Shown here in pieces: positions 8,281 to 16,780 of a stretch of 42,715 bases of DNA. A program made the translations under genes and the position numbers. The notes below the pieces were generated by a model. It saw nothing but the letters and a program-made list of their open reading frames with translations, was not told where the DNA came from and searched no databases. Location of the stretch: the NCBI GenBank assembly GCA_945267035.1, contig CALYOS010000019.1, positions 1 through 42,715 of the forward strand. The letters run 5' to 3'. The number at the start of each line of letters is the position of its first letter. The first letter of the stretch is position 1. The stretch comes from an uncultured Neisseriaceae bacterium. Its GTDB lineage: Bacteria > Pseudomonadota > Gammaproteobacteria > Burkholderiales > Neisseriaceae.

Positions 8281-8895
8281 TTACTGAGTTAATACATCCA
8301 CGCCTTTTGGTGGCGTAAATTTGAATATGGAGCGGTCAAATTTGGGTTGGGTATTAATCTGCGTAAAAGTAATCGTGGTCAAATTACCAAAACTATCTTT
8401 AAGTTGCATATTCGCCAGATTATCGCCACGAAAGCCAATACGTATATTTTGATAGCCGGTATTGCTGCGTTTAGGCTTAGCTTGTATGTAATTGATACCA
8501 TCTTTTTGACCATCATCTGCAAGAGAATAATTGGCATTAAGGGCAGATTTATTGGAAAGAATGGCTGCTGGCGAATCACCAATAGTCTGATTTTGAGGGC
8601 GTTTAGTTACCTGAGCTAAATCCTGATCATATAACCAAACAGTTTTTCCATCGCCAACAATTGTCTGTTTATAAGGTTTAACATATTCCCAGCGAAACAA
8701 ACCTGGACGTTGAATAGCAAATGTACCAGACGTTACCTGTGTTCTTTTTTTACTTTTAACTGTCTGAGTAAATTGTCCCGAAATACCATCAGTATCACTA
8801 TTGAATTTATGCAAAGTATCTAATCCACTTGCTTGTGCTAAATTCATAGCCAAGGAAAATAGGGCAGTAAAAATCGTTTTACCTAGAATCTTCAT
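8281..8895 (-). CDS. lolA: outer-membrane lipoprotein carrier protein LolA
   Basis: A periplasmic chaperone that takes lipoproteins released by the LolCDE complex and hands them to LolB at the outer membrane. The 204-residue length is typical. A signal peptide covers about residues 1-22 (cleavage after AQA). Family features follow: the SGQFTQTV strand, GTFAIQRPGLFRWEY with the conserved Arg and Trp of the hydrophobic cavity, VGDGKTVWLYDQDLAQVT, and a late FTPPKGVDV end. An AAGGA seven bases before the ATG confirms the start. It is the last gene of a minus-strand run after a DUF1090 gene and ends at a strong terminator. Confidence 0.95.
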   Translation of the reverse strand: MKILGKTIFTALFSLAMNLAQASGLDTLHKFNSDTDGISGQFTQTVKSKKRTQVTSGTFAIQRPGLFRWEYVKPYKQTIVGDGKTVWLYDQDLAQVTKRPQNQTIGDSPAAILSNKSALNANYSLADDGQKDGINYIQAKPKRSNTGYQNIRIGFRGDNLANMQLKDSFGNLTTITFTQINTQPKFDRSIFKFTPPKGVDVLTQ

Positions 8896-8991
8896 TAATT
8901 ATTCCTTTGTTCGAATTAAGTTGCTTATATTAATCCCAAATATAGCTGAAACTGTACCAATATAGATAAATTAATTATTTTTATTAGTGCA

Positions 8992-9402
8992 TTATTTACT
9001 CACGCGATCAAAACGCGCGAGCTTATCTTTGGCTTCTTGCAAATCACGTTTTCGCTCAGCCAACTTCAGTTGAACTTGACTGACTTTCTTGGCATCCCCC
9101 TTATTCTGAGCTTTGATCAGTTTTTGTTGGGTTTCATCAACTTTAACACTGTATTTATTGACCTTTTCTACATATTGCTGACGTAAAATTTTATTGGAAC
9201 AATGATTGATAACTTCTACTTTTTCCTGTTGCAAACGAGCCATTTTTTCTTCATTACCATTTGCCTTAGCATATCCAAGTTGTGTTTCAATTTGTTGAAC
9301 TTTCTCCGCACAAGTCGGCCAGATATCCTTAGCCAGGGCGGGTAAAGCCAAAGTTGTCGCAACGGCAATAGTTATTAATTTAGCATAATTTACCATGCTC
9401 AT
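8992..9402 (-). CDS. DUF1090 family periplasmic protein
   Basis: A 136-residue exported protein. A signal peptide covers about residues 1-24 (ending ALPALA before Lys). The mature part starts with a Cys-containing segment, carries a second Cys (VINHCSNK), and is otherwise a long, highly charged helical or coiled-coil region rich in Lys, Gln and Glu (RKRDLQEAKDKL). This matches the DUF1090 (YqjC-like) family, whose function is not known. GAGGA six bases before the first ATG supports that start over the third-codon ATG. The gene sits between znuA (138 bases upstream) and lolA (96 bases downstream); it may have its own promoter. Confidence 0.8.
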   Translation of the reverse strand: MSMVNYAKLITIAVATTLALPALAKDIWPTCAEKVQQIETQLGYAKANGNEEKMARLQQEKVEVINHCSNKILRQQYVEKVNKYSVKVDETQQKLIKAQNKGDAKKVSQVQLKLAERKRDLQEAKDKLARFDRVSK

Positions 9403-9540
9403 ACCGTTTCCTCATTATTAATAAAATACTGCTTAAATCATTGTAAATCTAAATAAGGATAAATACTAACTTATCTTACTCAACATGCTTGAGTTCGATT
9501 TACTTTAATTCTGTAAGTTAGGGTGTTTTCTAGACAAATA

Positions 9541-10422
9541 TTATTTCATTGCTGCAGTAAGCGCATTGACATTATATCGGAACATATCTATGTAAGTAGC
9601 GGCTGGAGACCCTTTGCTTAACGCGTCAGAATAGAGCTGCCCAGAAATCTTCACTCCAGTTTCCTTACTGATTCGTTGGATCATTTTAGGATCTTTAATA
9701 TTTTCCACAAATACAGCTTTTATATTTTGACTACGTATTTGATTAATGATGGTTGCAACCTGACGGGCAGAGGGTTCAGCATTGGTACTAACGCCTTGTG
9801 GGGCTATAAAAGATATTTGGTATCGTTTAGCCATATAGCCAAAAGCATCATGTCCGGTCAGAACTTTTCGATTAGCAATGGGTATTGCTGCAAATTTTTT
9901 GGTGGCCCAAATGTGTAATTCATTGAGCTGTTTTTCATAACTACCAAGTCTATTTTGATAATAGGCTTTTCCCGCAGGGTCAACCTTGATCAATGCATTG
10001 GCAATATTACGTGCATATATATGCATTTGAGTGGGATCATTCCAAACGTGTGGATCATAAGAATGGTGGTGATGACCATCATCCGCCATCATTTTTGGGC
10101 TAATCCCTTGGACCGCATAAGCTAATGGTACACCACTTTGACTGGCCGCACGTTGTAGCGCCGTGGACTCGAGACCATAACCATTAAGAAGAATCAATTT
10201 AGCAGCACGCATCTGACGCAGATCTTTTGCAACCAACTGATACACATGAGCATCTTGATCAGCCCCGATTAAAGTATAAACCTGAATTCGATCACCACCT
10301 ATTTGTTTGGCCACATCGCCAAGAATACTAAAACTTGCCACTACAGGTATCGCAGCTGCCTGCACCAACGGCGCAATCAGACCAAATAAACCTAAAAATA
10401 TTAGAGTTAAAACACGTTTCAT
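9541..10422 (-). CDS. znuA: zinc ABC transporter, periplasmic binding protein
   Basis: The binding protein that captures Zn2+ in the periplasm for the ZnuBC importer. It is 293 residues long from the ATG at 10420-10422; the frame opens with a GTG at 10435-10437, but a CGGA eight bases before the ATG favours the latter. A signal peptide covers about residues 1-23. Metal ligands expected for cluster A-I proteins are present (numbered from this ATG): His59 in DAHVYQ, His125 in DPHVWND, His191 in LTGHDAFGY and Asp266 in YSDAL. Three His plus Asp is the zinc type; manganese proteins have Glu at the third site. A short HHHH loop precedes the DPH motif, as in other ZnuA. It is the last gene of the znu operon, 30 bases after znuB. 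Confidence 0.93.
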   Translation of the reverse strand: MKRVLTLIFLGLFGLIAPLVQAAAIPVVASFSILGDVAKQIGGDRIQVYTLIGADQDAHVYQLVAKDLRQMRAAKLILLNGYGLESTALQRAASQSGVPLAYAVQGISPKMMADDGHHHHSYDPHVWNDPTQMHIYARNIANALIKVDPAGKAYYQNRLGSYEKQLNELHIWATKKFAAIPIANRKVLTGHDAFGYMAKRYQISFIAPQGVSTNAEPSARQVATIINQIRSQNIKAVFVENIKDPKMIQRISKETGVKISGQLYSDALSKGSPAATYIDMFRYNVNALTAAMK

Positions 10423-10452
10423 ATTAATTATCCGCACAATTCAAGATCAAAA

Positions 10453-11334
10453 TTAAACTTCATGATGACGACGCCGCCGATAAAACTGCCACAAAACACC
10501 ACTATCCGTCCCCACAAACAGTGACAACAGATAAACTATCCCACAACATAAAATAATAGCTGGACCAGAAGGCAGATCAACATAATAAGACAATAATAAG
10601 CCGAAAAAACCACAACATGCAGCTATCACAGAGGCCAGAACCATGATATAGCCCATAGACCTTACCCATAGACGTGCACTAATCGCTGGCAACATCATTA
10701 ACCCTACAGACATCAGCGTTCCCAGTGCCTGAAAACCAGCCACCAGATTTAACACCACCAGAATAAGAAAAATAATATGCCACAATGCTCCTTTACCCTT
10801 CACCGACCGCAGGAATAATGGATCAATACTTTCTAACATCAAAGGACGATAAATCACGGCTAAAACCACCATGGTAAGACTAGATACAACGGCAACTAAA
10901 GTTAAGGCTGGCTGGTCAACAGCTAAAATGGAGCCGAATAAAAGATTGAGCAAATCAACACTGTTACCGCCCTTACTTACCAATACTACGCCGAGCGCCA
11001 GACAAGTAAGGAAAAAGGCCGCAAAACTTGCATCTTCCTTAACACTGGCAAATCGGCTGGCCATACCAGCTAATAAAGCCATTATCAAACCGGCTATAAA
11101 ACCACCTAGACTCATGGCTGGTAGACTTAATCCAGCTAACATATAGCCAATAGCAGCACCCGGTAAAATTGCATGTCCCAACGCATCACCGACCAGACTC
11201 ATCCTGCGCATCATCAGAAACACACCTACCGGTGCAGTGCCCGCAGCCAGAAAAACAATAGATGTTAACGCGTAACGCATGAAATCATAGTCAATAAACG
11301 GATCAATCATTAACGCGAGTATTTGCATGCACAT
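10453..11334 (-). CDS. znuB: zinc ABC transporter, membrane permease
   Basis: The inner-membrane channel of the zinc importer (ABC-3 family), 293 residues with about eight hydrophobic segments. Family signatures are visible: RRMSLVGDALGHAILPGAA early in the protein, the KEDASFAAFFL and GSILAVD regions in the middle, and the conserved GFQALGTLMSVGLMMLPA loop that contacts the ATPase. The start ATG shares one base with the znuC stop (TAATG), so translation is coupled. The C-terminus carries a run of basic and His residues (RRRRHHEV). Confidence 0.93.
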   Translation of the reverse strand: MCMQILALMIDPFIDYDFMRYALTSIVFLAAGTAPVGVFLMMRRMSLVGDALGHAILPGAAIGYMLAGLSLPAMSLGGFIAGLIMALLAGMASRFASVKEDASFAAFFLTCLALGVVLVSKGGNSVDLLNLLFGSILAVDQPALTLVAVVSSLTMVVLAVIYRPLMLESIDPLFLRSVKGKGALWHIIFLILVVLNLVAGFQALGTLMSVGLMMLPAISARLWVRSMGYIMVLASVIAACCGFFGLLLSYYVDLPSGPAIILCCGIVYLLSLFVGTDSGVLWQFYRRRRHHEV

Positions 11335-12062
11335 TACCTCTTACACCACTGATTCTGTTCCCGTTGCTGCATGGTACACATGGCTTGTTGCAAATGAGCA
11401 GGGGTCATTACCGCAGAAGTGGCACCTACTGCGATAATTTTTCTGGCCAACAATAAAGCATAAGGAAAATAAGTTTGTACTTGTTCATAATCATGCAACA
11501 CCGTAATGACCGTGCACTGCTGTCGTTGCTGATAATCTTTAATGATATCTAAAAGGGCACAAGTAGTGGCCGCATCAACAGCATTAAACGGCTCGTCCAG
11601 TAGTAAAACTTGTGCATTTTGGATCAACATACGCGCCAGTAAAACCCGTTGAAACTGACCATTAGACAGTTGCGCAATCGGACGCTGAGCTAAATGCTGC
11701 ATACCAACCTGATCAAGAACGGCATAAACGCGTTGCTGCATAGATTTGCTCACCGCTTTAAAAAAACCGATTTCATACCACAAGCCCATGGCGGCCAGCT
11801 CAAAAACGGTCATTGGCTGACTACGATCTATCTCAGACTGTTGCGGTAAGTAAGCGATATCAGCTCGCTGTAAATTGTGCCAAATAATTTTGCCACTATC
11901 TGCTTTCACCAAACCCATTATTGCTTTGAGTAGAGTAGATTTACCCGCACCATTAGGACCAATAATCGCCCACATTTCATTATGCTTAAATTGCGCATCA
12001 ATATGATGAATCGCCGGACTATGGCGATAACTAACCGTAACATTATCTAATTGAATACTCAT
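11334..12062 (-). CDS. znuC: zinc ABC transporter, ATP-binding protein
   Basis: The ATPase that powers zinc import, 242 residues from the ATG at 12060-12062. Walker A GPNGAGKST, Q-loop LPQQSEID, the signature LSNGQFQRV (an LSGGQ variant), Walker B VLLLDEPF and the switch histidine in VLHD are all present. The frame opens further upstream with a GTG at 12093-12095, but that start lies inside the preceding small gene and the ATG gives the normal N-terminus (MSIQLDNVTVSY). This ATG overlaps the stop of the 34-codon peptide gene as ATGA, so translation of znuC is probably coupled to that peptide. The C-terminal region is short, as in other ZnuC-like proteins of this group. Confidence 0.93.
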   Translation of the reverse strand: MSIQLDNVTVSYRHSPAIHHIDAQFKHNEMWAIIGPNGAGKSTLLKAIMGLVKADSGKIIWHNLQRADIAYLPQQSEIDRSQPMTVFELAAMGLWYEIGFFKAVSKSMQQRVYAVLDQVGMQHLAQRPIAQLSNGQFQRVLLARMLIQNAQVLLLDEPFNAVDAATTCALLDIIKDYQQRQQCTVITVLHDYEQVQTYFPYALLLARKIIAVGATSAVMTPAHLQQAMCTMQQREQNQWCKR

Positions 12063-12163
12063 AAAATACCAATGGCCCAGGCATACATCAGCCACAAAAC
12101 AGCCAGAATCATACTGATCCAGACCAAACGCTTACCCAAACCGCTGAGTAATAAAGAAAACAT
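12059..12163 (-). CDS. 34-residue single-span membrane peptide, first gene of the znu operon
   Basis: A short frame that starts with ATG at 12161-12163 and ends with TGA at 12059-12061, overlapping the znuC start as ATGA. AAAGGTG lies four bases before the ATG, a good ribosome site. The peptide starts MFSLLLSGLGKRLVW and continues as one hydrophobic helix of about 20 residues rich in Trp, Met, Leu and Ala, ending AWAIGIL. The GKR at residues 10-12 would place the N-terminus in the cytoplasm. It is the first gene behind the Zur-controlled promoter. It could be a leader whose translation drives znuC, or a small subunit or regulator of the transporter; I do not recognise a family. The codon-by-codon reading is direct; the function is unknown. 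Confidence 0.65.
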   Translation of the reverse strand: MFSLLLSGLGKRLVWISMILAVLWLMYAWAIGIL

Positions 12164-12196
12164 TCAGCACCTTTTATTCGATTTAATCAAAGCTAA

Positions 12197-12211
12197 TGTT
12201 ACTATATAACA
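12197..12211. promoter_or_regulatory. Zur operator (zinc-responsive repressor site)
   Basis: The 15-bp sequence TGTTACTATATAACA matches the Neisseria Zur consensus as I recall it (TGTTATDNHATAACA) at all but one position and forms part of a longer palindrome, TAATGTTA (12194-12201) and TAACATTA (12207-12214). It overlaps the proposed -10 box of the znu promoter, so zinc-loaded Zur bound here would block RNA polymerase. Confidence 0.8.
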
Positions 12212-12228
12212 TTACATTCATAATACAA
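12201..12228 (-). promoter_or_regulatory. promoter of the znu operon
   Basis: On the minus strand a -35 box TTGTAT (12223-12228) and a -10 box TATAGT (12201-12206) are 16 bases apart, placing the transcript start about 30 bases before the small peptide gene. The -10 lies within the Zur palindrome. Both boxes deviate from consensus, so the assignment rests mainly on spacing and position. Confidence 0.55.
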
Positions 12229-12268
12229 TATAATCGTAGCTGAACACAATATGCTTAGACTAACTACC

Positions 12269-13810
12269 TTAGTTAAAATGACGATGATGGGTTAGCGTGC
12301 GAATCAATAAACGATTAGGATGCAAAGCTTGTTGTAATCGCGCCGAGAAAGGCGAGGGTAGACCAAGAATAGCTGACGCCACAGCTTCGGCACAAATAGG
12401 TGCAGTTGCCAGTCCACGACTACCATGAGCGGTATTCACAAATGCGCCTGGCAACCATGGACAAGCGGTATTAACCGGAAAATTCTTATCATATTTAAGT
12501 TTCTCATACACCTGCTTCATCAAGCCATCATTACCGATGGCGCCAACAACGGGTAAATGATCATAAGTATCACAGCGTACAGCGGCATGTCCCTGTGGAA
12601 CATCATTTGGAGCTAGAACGAGTGCCAGTTTTGGTGCTAATTCAGATAATTCTTGCCAATTGATATTTTCATCTTCTTGCGTCAATATCGCGTCATGGCA
12701 ATGAGGATGAAAAGTTGCACCAAAACACATTTTATTTTGCCACGCCGGAGTAATATAACTGTTCCCACTCAGTGCACAACGCAATTTTCCAGCATAATCA
12801 TCAGGCGTAGCAGTAGTAGTTTGTCCACCGATCATCTGCATGGGCCAGCCTGCAATAGGGTCCAGCAAATTACTCTGAGCACCAGCACAGATAACAATAT
12901 GGGAGGCTGTTAGCACGCAAGGAGATCCTTTTTTCTGACACTGTATTTGCCAGAATTGACCATCATGCCGAAGCCGTGTTACCTGAGTTTGCGTCATGAG
13001 CGTAATTAACGGGTGCGACAGCAGCTTTTCAACTACGCTACGCGGATTAGCAGTCACACCATGTGGCCACCATAAACCGCCTTTGCTCATTTCTATACCA
13101 GCAATTTCCGAAGCCTGCGTAGAGGAGACTGACTGAAATAATTGGCTTTCAGGCCACTTAGCTGAAATTTGTTGATTGCGTCGTTCTTCAGCGGCATTAA
13201 AATTTATATGTAATACACCACAATCCAACTTAGGCGATGCTGTCTGATCCAATAGAGCAAGACTATAGCCGTATCCTGCCAGTAGTAATTCAGTTTGCAA
13301 CGTGGAGTGAGCAGAAATTTTGGCATATAGCAATCCTTGATGATTACCCGAACCAGCATTGGCTATTTCAGCCTGCTCAACTACAGTCACCGTTATATTT
13401 CTTTGCGCTAAAGCAAATGCGGTCGCAGCACCAGCAATACCCGCACCTATAACAACAACCGAACTCACTGCAAAGGGATCCGGTTGCATCAACCACGGTT
13501 TAACATCTAAACAAGAGCTACTGATTGGCTGATCCACACCCACATTATGCAAATGCCATTGAGGATAATATTCTGGCTGAATAAGTAGCATTTTTCCCTG
13601 ATTTATCGGGTAAGAAAAAACGGGTTGCTGCTGCCAGTAGCTTTTGGCTTGCTGCCATTGCAGCAGTATTTTTTCTCCCGCCGGTGTGCAGGCTTGCTGA
13701 TCGGTAGGCCAGTCATCGGCCACAATAACCATCTCTGCTTGATTATCATCGCCTAGCCGCAATGCCAGTTGATCTGCTGACGGCCATTGCTCAAACAGAT
13801 AAATACTCAT
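12269..13810 (-). CDS. mnmC: MnmC-type FAD-dependent tRNA-modifying oxidoreductase, no methyltransferase domain
   Basis: A 513-residue protein with an FAD-binding Rossmann motif GAGIAGAATAFALA (GxGxxG at 122-127), followed by the MnmC-type segments SGNHQGLLYAK, GGLWWPHGVTANPRSVV and, late, the substrate end AHGSRGLATAP. In MnmC this domain removes the carboxymethyl group of cmnm5(s2)U34 in tRNA to give nm5(s2)U. The usual bifunctional enzyme (about 660 residues) starts with a methyltransferase domain; here the first 115 residues are short and show no S-adenosylmethionine motif, so the second step would need another enzyme. The ATG overlaps the AsmA-family stop as ATGA, so the two genes are translated together. 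Another FAD amine oxidase is less likely given the AHGSRG signature. Confidence 0.82.
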   Translation of the reverse strand: MSIYLFEQWPSADQLALRLGDDNQAEMVIVADDWPTDQQACTPAGEKILLQWQQAKSYWQQQPVFSYPINQGKMLLIQPEYYPQWHLHNVGVDQPISSSCLDVKPWLMQPDPFAVSSVVVIGAGIAGAATAFALAQRNITVTVVEQAEIANAGSGNHQGLLYAKISAHSTLQTELLLAGYGYSLALLDQTASPKLDCGVLHINFNAAEERRNQQISAKWPESQLFQSVSSTQASEIAGIEMSKGGLWWPHGVTANPRSVVEKLLSHPLITLMTQTQVTRLRHDGQFWQIQCQKKGSPCVLTASHIVICAGAQSNLLDPIAGWPMQMIGGQTTTATPDDYAGKLRCALSGNSYITPAWQNKMCFGATFHPHCHDAILTQEDENINWQELSELAPKLALVLAPNDVPQGHAAVRCDTYDHLPVVGAIGNDGLMKQVYEKLKYDKNFPVNTACPWLPGAFVNTAHGSRGLATAPICAEAVASAILGLPSPFSARLQQALHPNRLLIRTLTHHRHFN

Positions 13811-15972
13811 GGTTTTTTCTCTGAATGGTTGGTTTCAGAACTGGTATGAGCACCTTGATTTAGCCATTGCCATTGCTGCTGCAACGTTTGCCGCAAACTA
13901 TCCTGTTTTTGCTTGGGCGTATGCAAACCCGCTGTTAGTCGCTGATAGTCAATGGTAAAACTAGGTTTAGTAAAAGTGCCATTGATTCGTAAAGGTAAAT
14001 AATTCTGTTTATTTCCACTACGCGTTGCCACCAATACATTGTAATCCATCTGCTGTTGCAACCATTTGATCATTCCATTGCCCTTAATATCAAAGTTATC
14101 TGCATGTAATTGCAAATGACTATTTTGGGTTAATGAATTATTGATGGGCAAATCTAAAATAACCAAACGAAACGGCGTATGATTAGTCTCATTAAATGAA
14201 ACCGTAGTCTGATTATCACTGTGCTGCAAAATATTATTGATATCAATACCGCTCCACATCCCTTTACGCATCAAAATTTTAGCCTGACCACTGATGTTTT
14301 TCAGCGATTGCTTAAACGTTTGACCCTCACTATGTAGATCTAAATCAACTTCTCCTTGTCCATCCAAATTACTGAATCCAAACAAATCCTGCAAAAACAG
14401 TTTGATTTGTATTCCTGCTGCCTGTTGCTTCGTCTTCCAAGATAACGGGGTATTATTAAAAATTTGCAGCATGCCGGTCGAATTTCCACCATACAATTGA
14501 ATCTTAAGCGGATTGACTGACACACTAGTCGCATCAGCGGTAATGCTTGCTTGAAGTTGATTCAATTGCACAGTAGATGTCATTAATGCATTAGTATTAA
14601 ACTCTAGCTCAACCCGTCGTCCTGTTAACCACTTCTGCCACAATTGTTGCCAGTTTTCAGGCATTAAAGCGATCTGACTTTCCAAATAAGGGCGTAAATT
14701 AAGCTGCGCCAGATTAATGACTCCACTTAATTTAGCCGTCTCAGCCTGCTGCGCATAATTCAAATCAACATTTAATGATTGATTGTCAAACTGGCCATCT
14801 AAACTCAACTTACCGTTGCCAGCCATATCGCCATTGATCGTGCCATTTAAATCACTCATGAAACGGGAATTAGGTAAATGATTCACCGTATCCTGATGAC
14901 TATTCACCACCAGATTATCAATCATCCAATGCTGAGAATCTGGCCACGAAAGCTGACCACTCATATTTAATGCAGTTTGATGCAGCTTATTTTGCCAGCC
15001 ACTATCTATCTGAAATTGTCCTATTGACCAGCGATTTTTTGACCAACTAGTATTGTTGGCCGTAACGGTAGCATTAATATTATTGTCATCTATTTGAGCT
15101 GTAGCTACACCGTTAATTTGTGGCAAAAATAAGCTTCCCCAGCTAATCTGCCAATTTTGCCCTGTACCCGAAACATGAAATTGATTACGCTGACTTTGCC
15201 ACTGCCATTGAACATGACCTGTTTGCAGTAGTTGCTGGTCAGACAACACACGAGCATCAAAATTCCATTGACTGGTGCTTTCGCCCAACGAATGCAAATT
15301 AGTAGCAATGTTCAACTTCACATCTTGCCATTGCATATCTGCATTTGGTCGATATAACCCTTCAATCTGATAATTGAAGCTATGCATGCCATCACCGCTG
15401 AGCAACCCCTTCGTCTGTAAAAGGCTACTGTTATTATCCAGCTTTTTGAACAACAAATTGAGTTTCTGAATTCTCTGATTAATCTCTACATCACGTACAG
15501 TCACTTCACTGTTTTCCACAATCAAACGGTTAACAGAAAACGATTCGGCTGAATCAGCGCGATGCCATAAGTAATCCAGATTCCATTTTCCCTGTGGCGT
15601 ACGGAAAAAATGGAATTGAGCATCAGATATTTGTAATTTTTCGATTACCGGTTTACCCAATAAGCTTTGCCAACTCAAACCTATTTTTACCGTATCAGCC
15701 TCAGCCACAGTAAGGTGATTAACAGCATCATTTACGCGCAGATGCTGAATCGTTACAGTTGGGCGAGGAAATAAAGAGCGTCTGATTTTGTGATCAAATA
15801 CTACTTGCTGACCATTTTTTTCAACTAAAGCATCGACATGTTTTTGAATCTTTTCGGCATTAAATAAATAATGTAATACAGCCACATCAATTGCTAGAAG
15901 CAAGATAAGTGTAGCAAAACCAAAAACCAAAAATTTTAGCCAAAACTTACCAGAGTGCAGCAAGGAAATCAT
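13807..15972 (-). CDS. AsmA family protein
   Basis: A 721-residue protein with one N-terminal membrane anchor (about residues 11-35) and a long periplasmic part rich in beta-strands, Asn, Gln and Ser. It starts with an AsmA-type N-terminal domain (ALVEKNGQQVVFDHKI, then LFPRPTVTIQHLRV and IGLSWQSLLGKPVIEKLQI) and ends with the conserved C-terminal AsmA block (NISGQAKILMRKGMWSGIDI, then FKLTYxG-like strands reading IKGNGMIKWLQQQMDYNV). Such proteins are thought to form lipid-transport bridges or to control outer-membrane assembly. No clear ribosome site precedes the ATG. The stop overlaps the start of the mnmC-type gene, indicating a two-gene operon. Confidence 0.88.
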   Translation of the reverse strand: MISLLHSGKFWLKFLVFGFATLILLLAIDVAVLHYLFNAEKIQKHVDALVEKNGQQVVFDHKIRRSLFPRPTVTIQHLRVNDAVNHLTVAEADTVKIGLSWQSLLGKPVIEKLQISDAQFHFFRTPQGKWNLDYLWHRADSAESFSVNRLIVENSEVTVRDVEINQRIQKLNLLFKKLDNNSSLLQTKGLLSGDGMHSFNYQIEGLYRPNADMQWQDVKLNIATNLHSLGESTSQWNFDARVLSDQQLLQTGHVQWQWQSQRNQFHVSGTGQNWQISWGSLFLPQINGVATAQIDDNNINATVTANNTSWSKNRWSIGQFQIDSGWQNKLHQTALNMSGQLSWPDSQHWMIDNLVVNSHQDTVNHLPNSRFMSDLNGTINGDMAGNGKLSLDGQFDNQSLNVDLNYAQQAETAKLSGVINLAQLNLRPYLESQIALMPENWQQLWQKWLTGRRVELEFNTNALMTSTVQLNQLQASITADATSVSVNPLKIQLYGGNSTGMLQIFNNTPLSWKTKQQAAGIQIKLFLQDLFGFSNLDGQGEVDLDLHSEGQTFKQSLKNISGQAKILMRKGMWSGIDINNILQHSDNQTTVSFNETNHTPFRLVILDLPINNSLTQNSHLQLHADNFDIKGNGMIKWLQQQMDYNVLVATRSGNKQNYLPLRINGTFTKPSFTIDYQRLTAGLHTPKQKQDSLRQTLQQQWQWLNQGAHTSSETNHSEKKP

Positions 15973-16618
15973 AAATAATCATACACTTAATCAGAATTTA
16001 CTAGAGACATTAACGATATGAATAAGAAAAATTAGAATGGAATATTCCAAACAAATCATACCGTTTTATTCAAAACTATACACCGTTATTATTTGTTATA
16101 ACAAGTGAATAAAATTGGTTTAAAAATTAATTCCATCACCAAATCTACTCATATTTTAACGTAGATCCAAGTAATACTTTCAACAGAGATTGTGAAAAAA
16201 AGCTAACAGTACATTCTACTGCACAATCAAATAGAACAAAAATTTTCTCCCATTCTTAATGAATACTTCAACGGCAAACAGAATAACTAAAAAAAAAGCA
16301 TTTTCGGATAATAAAAAGCATAAACTTAAAAAAGCCACAGGAAAAATAAATCACGTCACGATTATATGAAGCATTATTTAATTAAATACAAATAAACAAT
16401 AAAAAATTATTCAATATTTAAATTAAAATGAGTGTTAAAAACCAAATATTGTGTAGACAAAAAACCGCAAAATTAAATAGCAGAAAAAAAAGATTGAGAA
16501 ATATCGTCAATGAAAAAGTAGACTAACATCGCAACCGCATAACATCATTGATCCAAAATCAAATATCAATTTGCGCATTGACTACTGAAATAGGTAATTT
16601 CTTCACTACTTGATTGAT
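15973..16618. other. long gene-free region upstream of the AsmA-family gene
   Basis: About 650 very AT-rich bases with runs of A on the plus strand. I find no gene with a ribosome site on either strand and no recognisable RNA gene. The AsmA promoter must lie in it or close to its left end, but no convincing boxes were found. Confidence 0.45.
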
Positions 16619-16653
16619 AAAAAAACAGCAGTTACCACCGCAACTGCTGTTTT
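16619..16653 (-). terminator. terminator after suhB
   Basis: A 12-bp stem AAAACAGCAGTT (16622-16633) and AACTGCTGTTTT (16642-16653) with an 8-base loop. On the minus strand it ends in seven T. It lies about 130 bases beyond the suhB stop codon. Confidence 0.85.
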
Positions 16654-16780
16654 ATATCATCATTAGCTAAAATACAGGCTTTGGATGTCAATGAATTTCA
16701 TGGCTAAATAGCACAACAAATTGACTGCTTAAGCACATTTGCCTTAATTCAATAATGACAATCCTAGTAGCGATTACAAT

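Noticed and set aside
10453-12062. Manganese (Mnt/Sit-type) transporter instead of zinc
   Set aside because: The third metal ligand of the binding protein is His (LTGHDAF) and not Glu, a His-rich loop is present, and a Zur box lies upstream.
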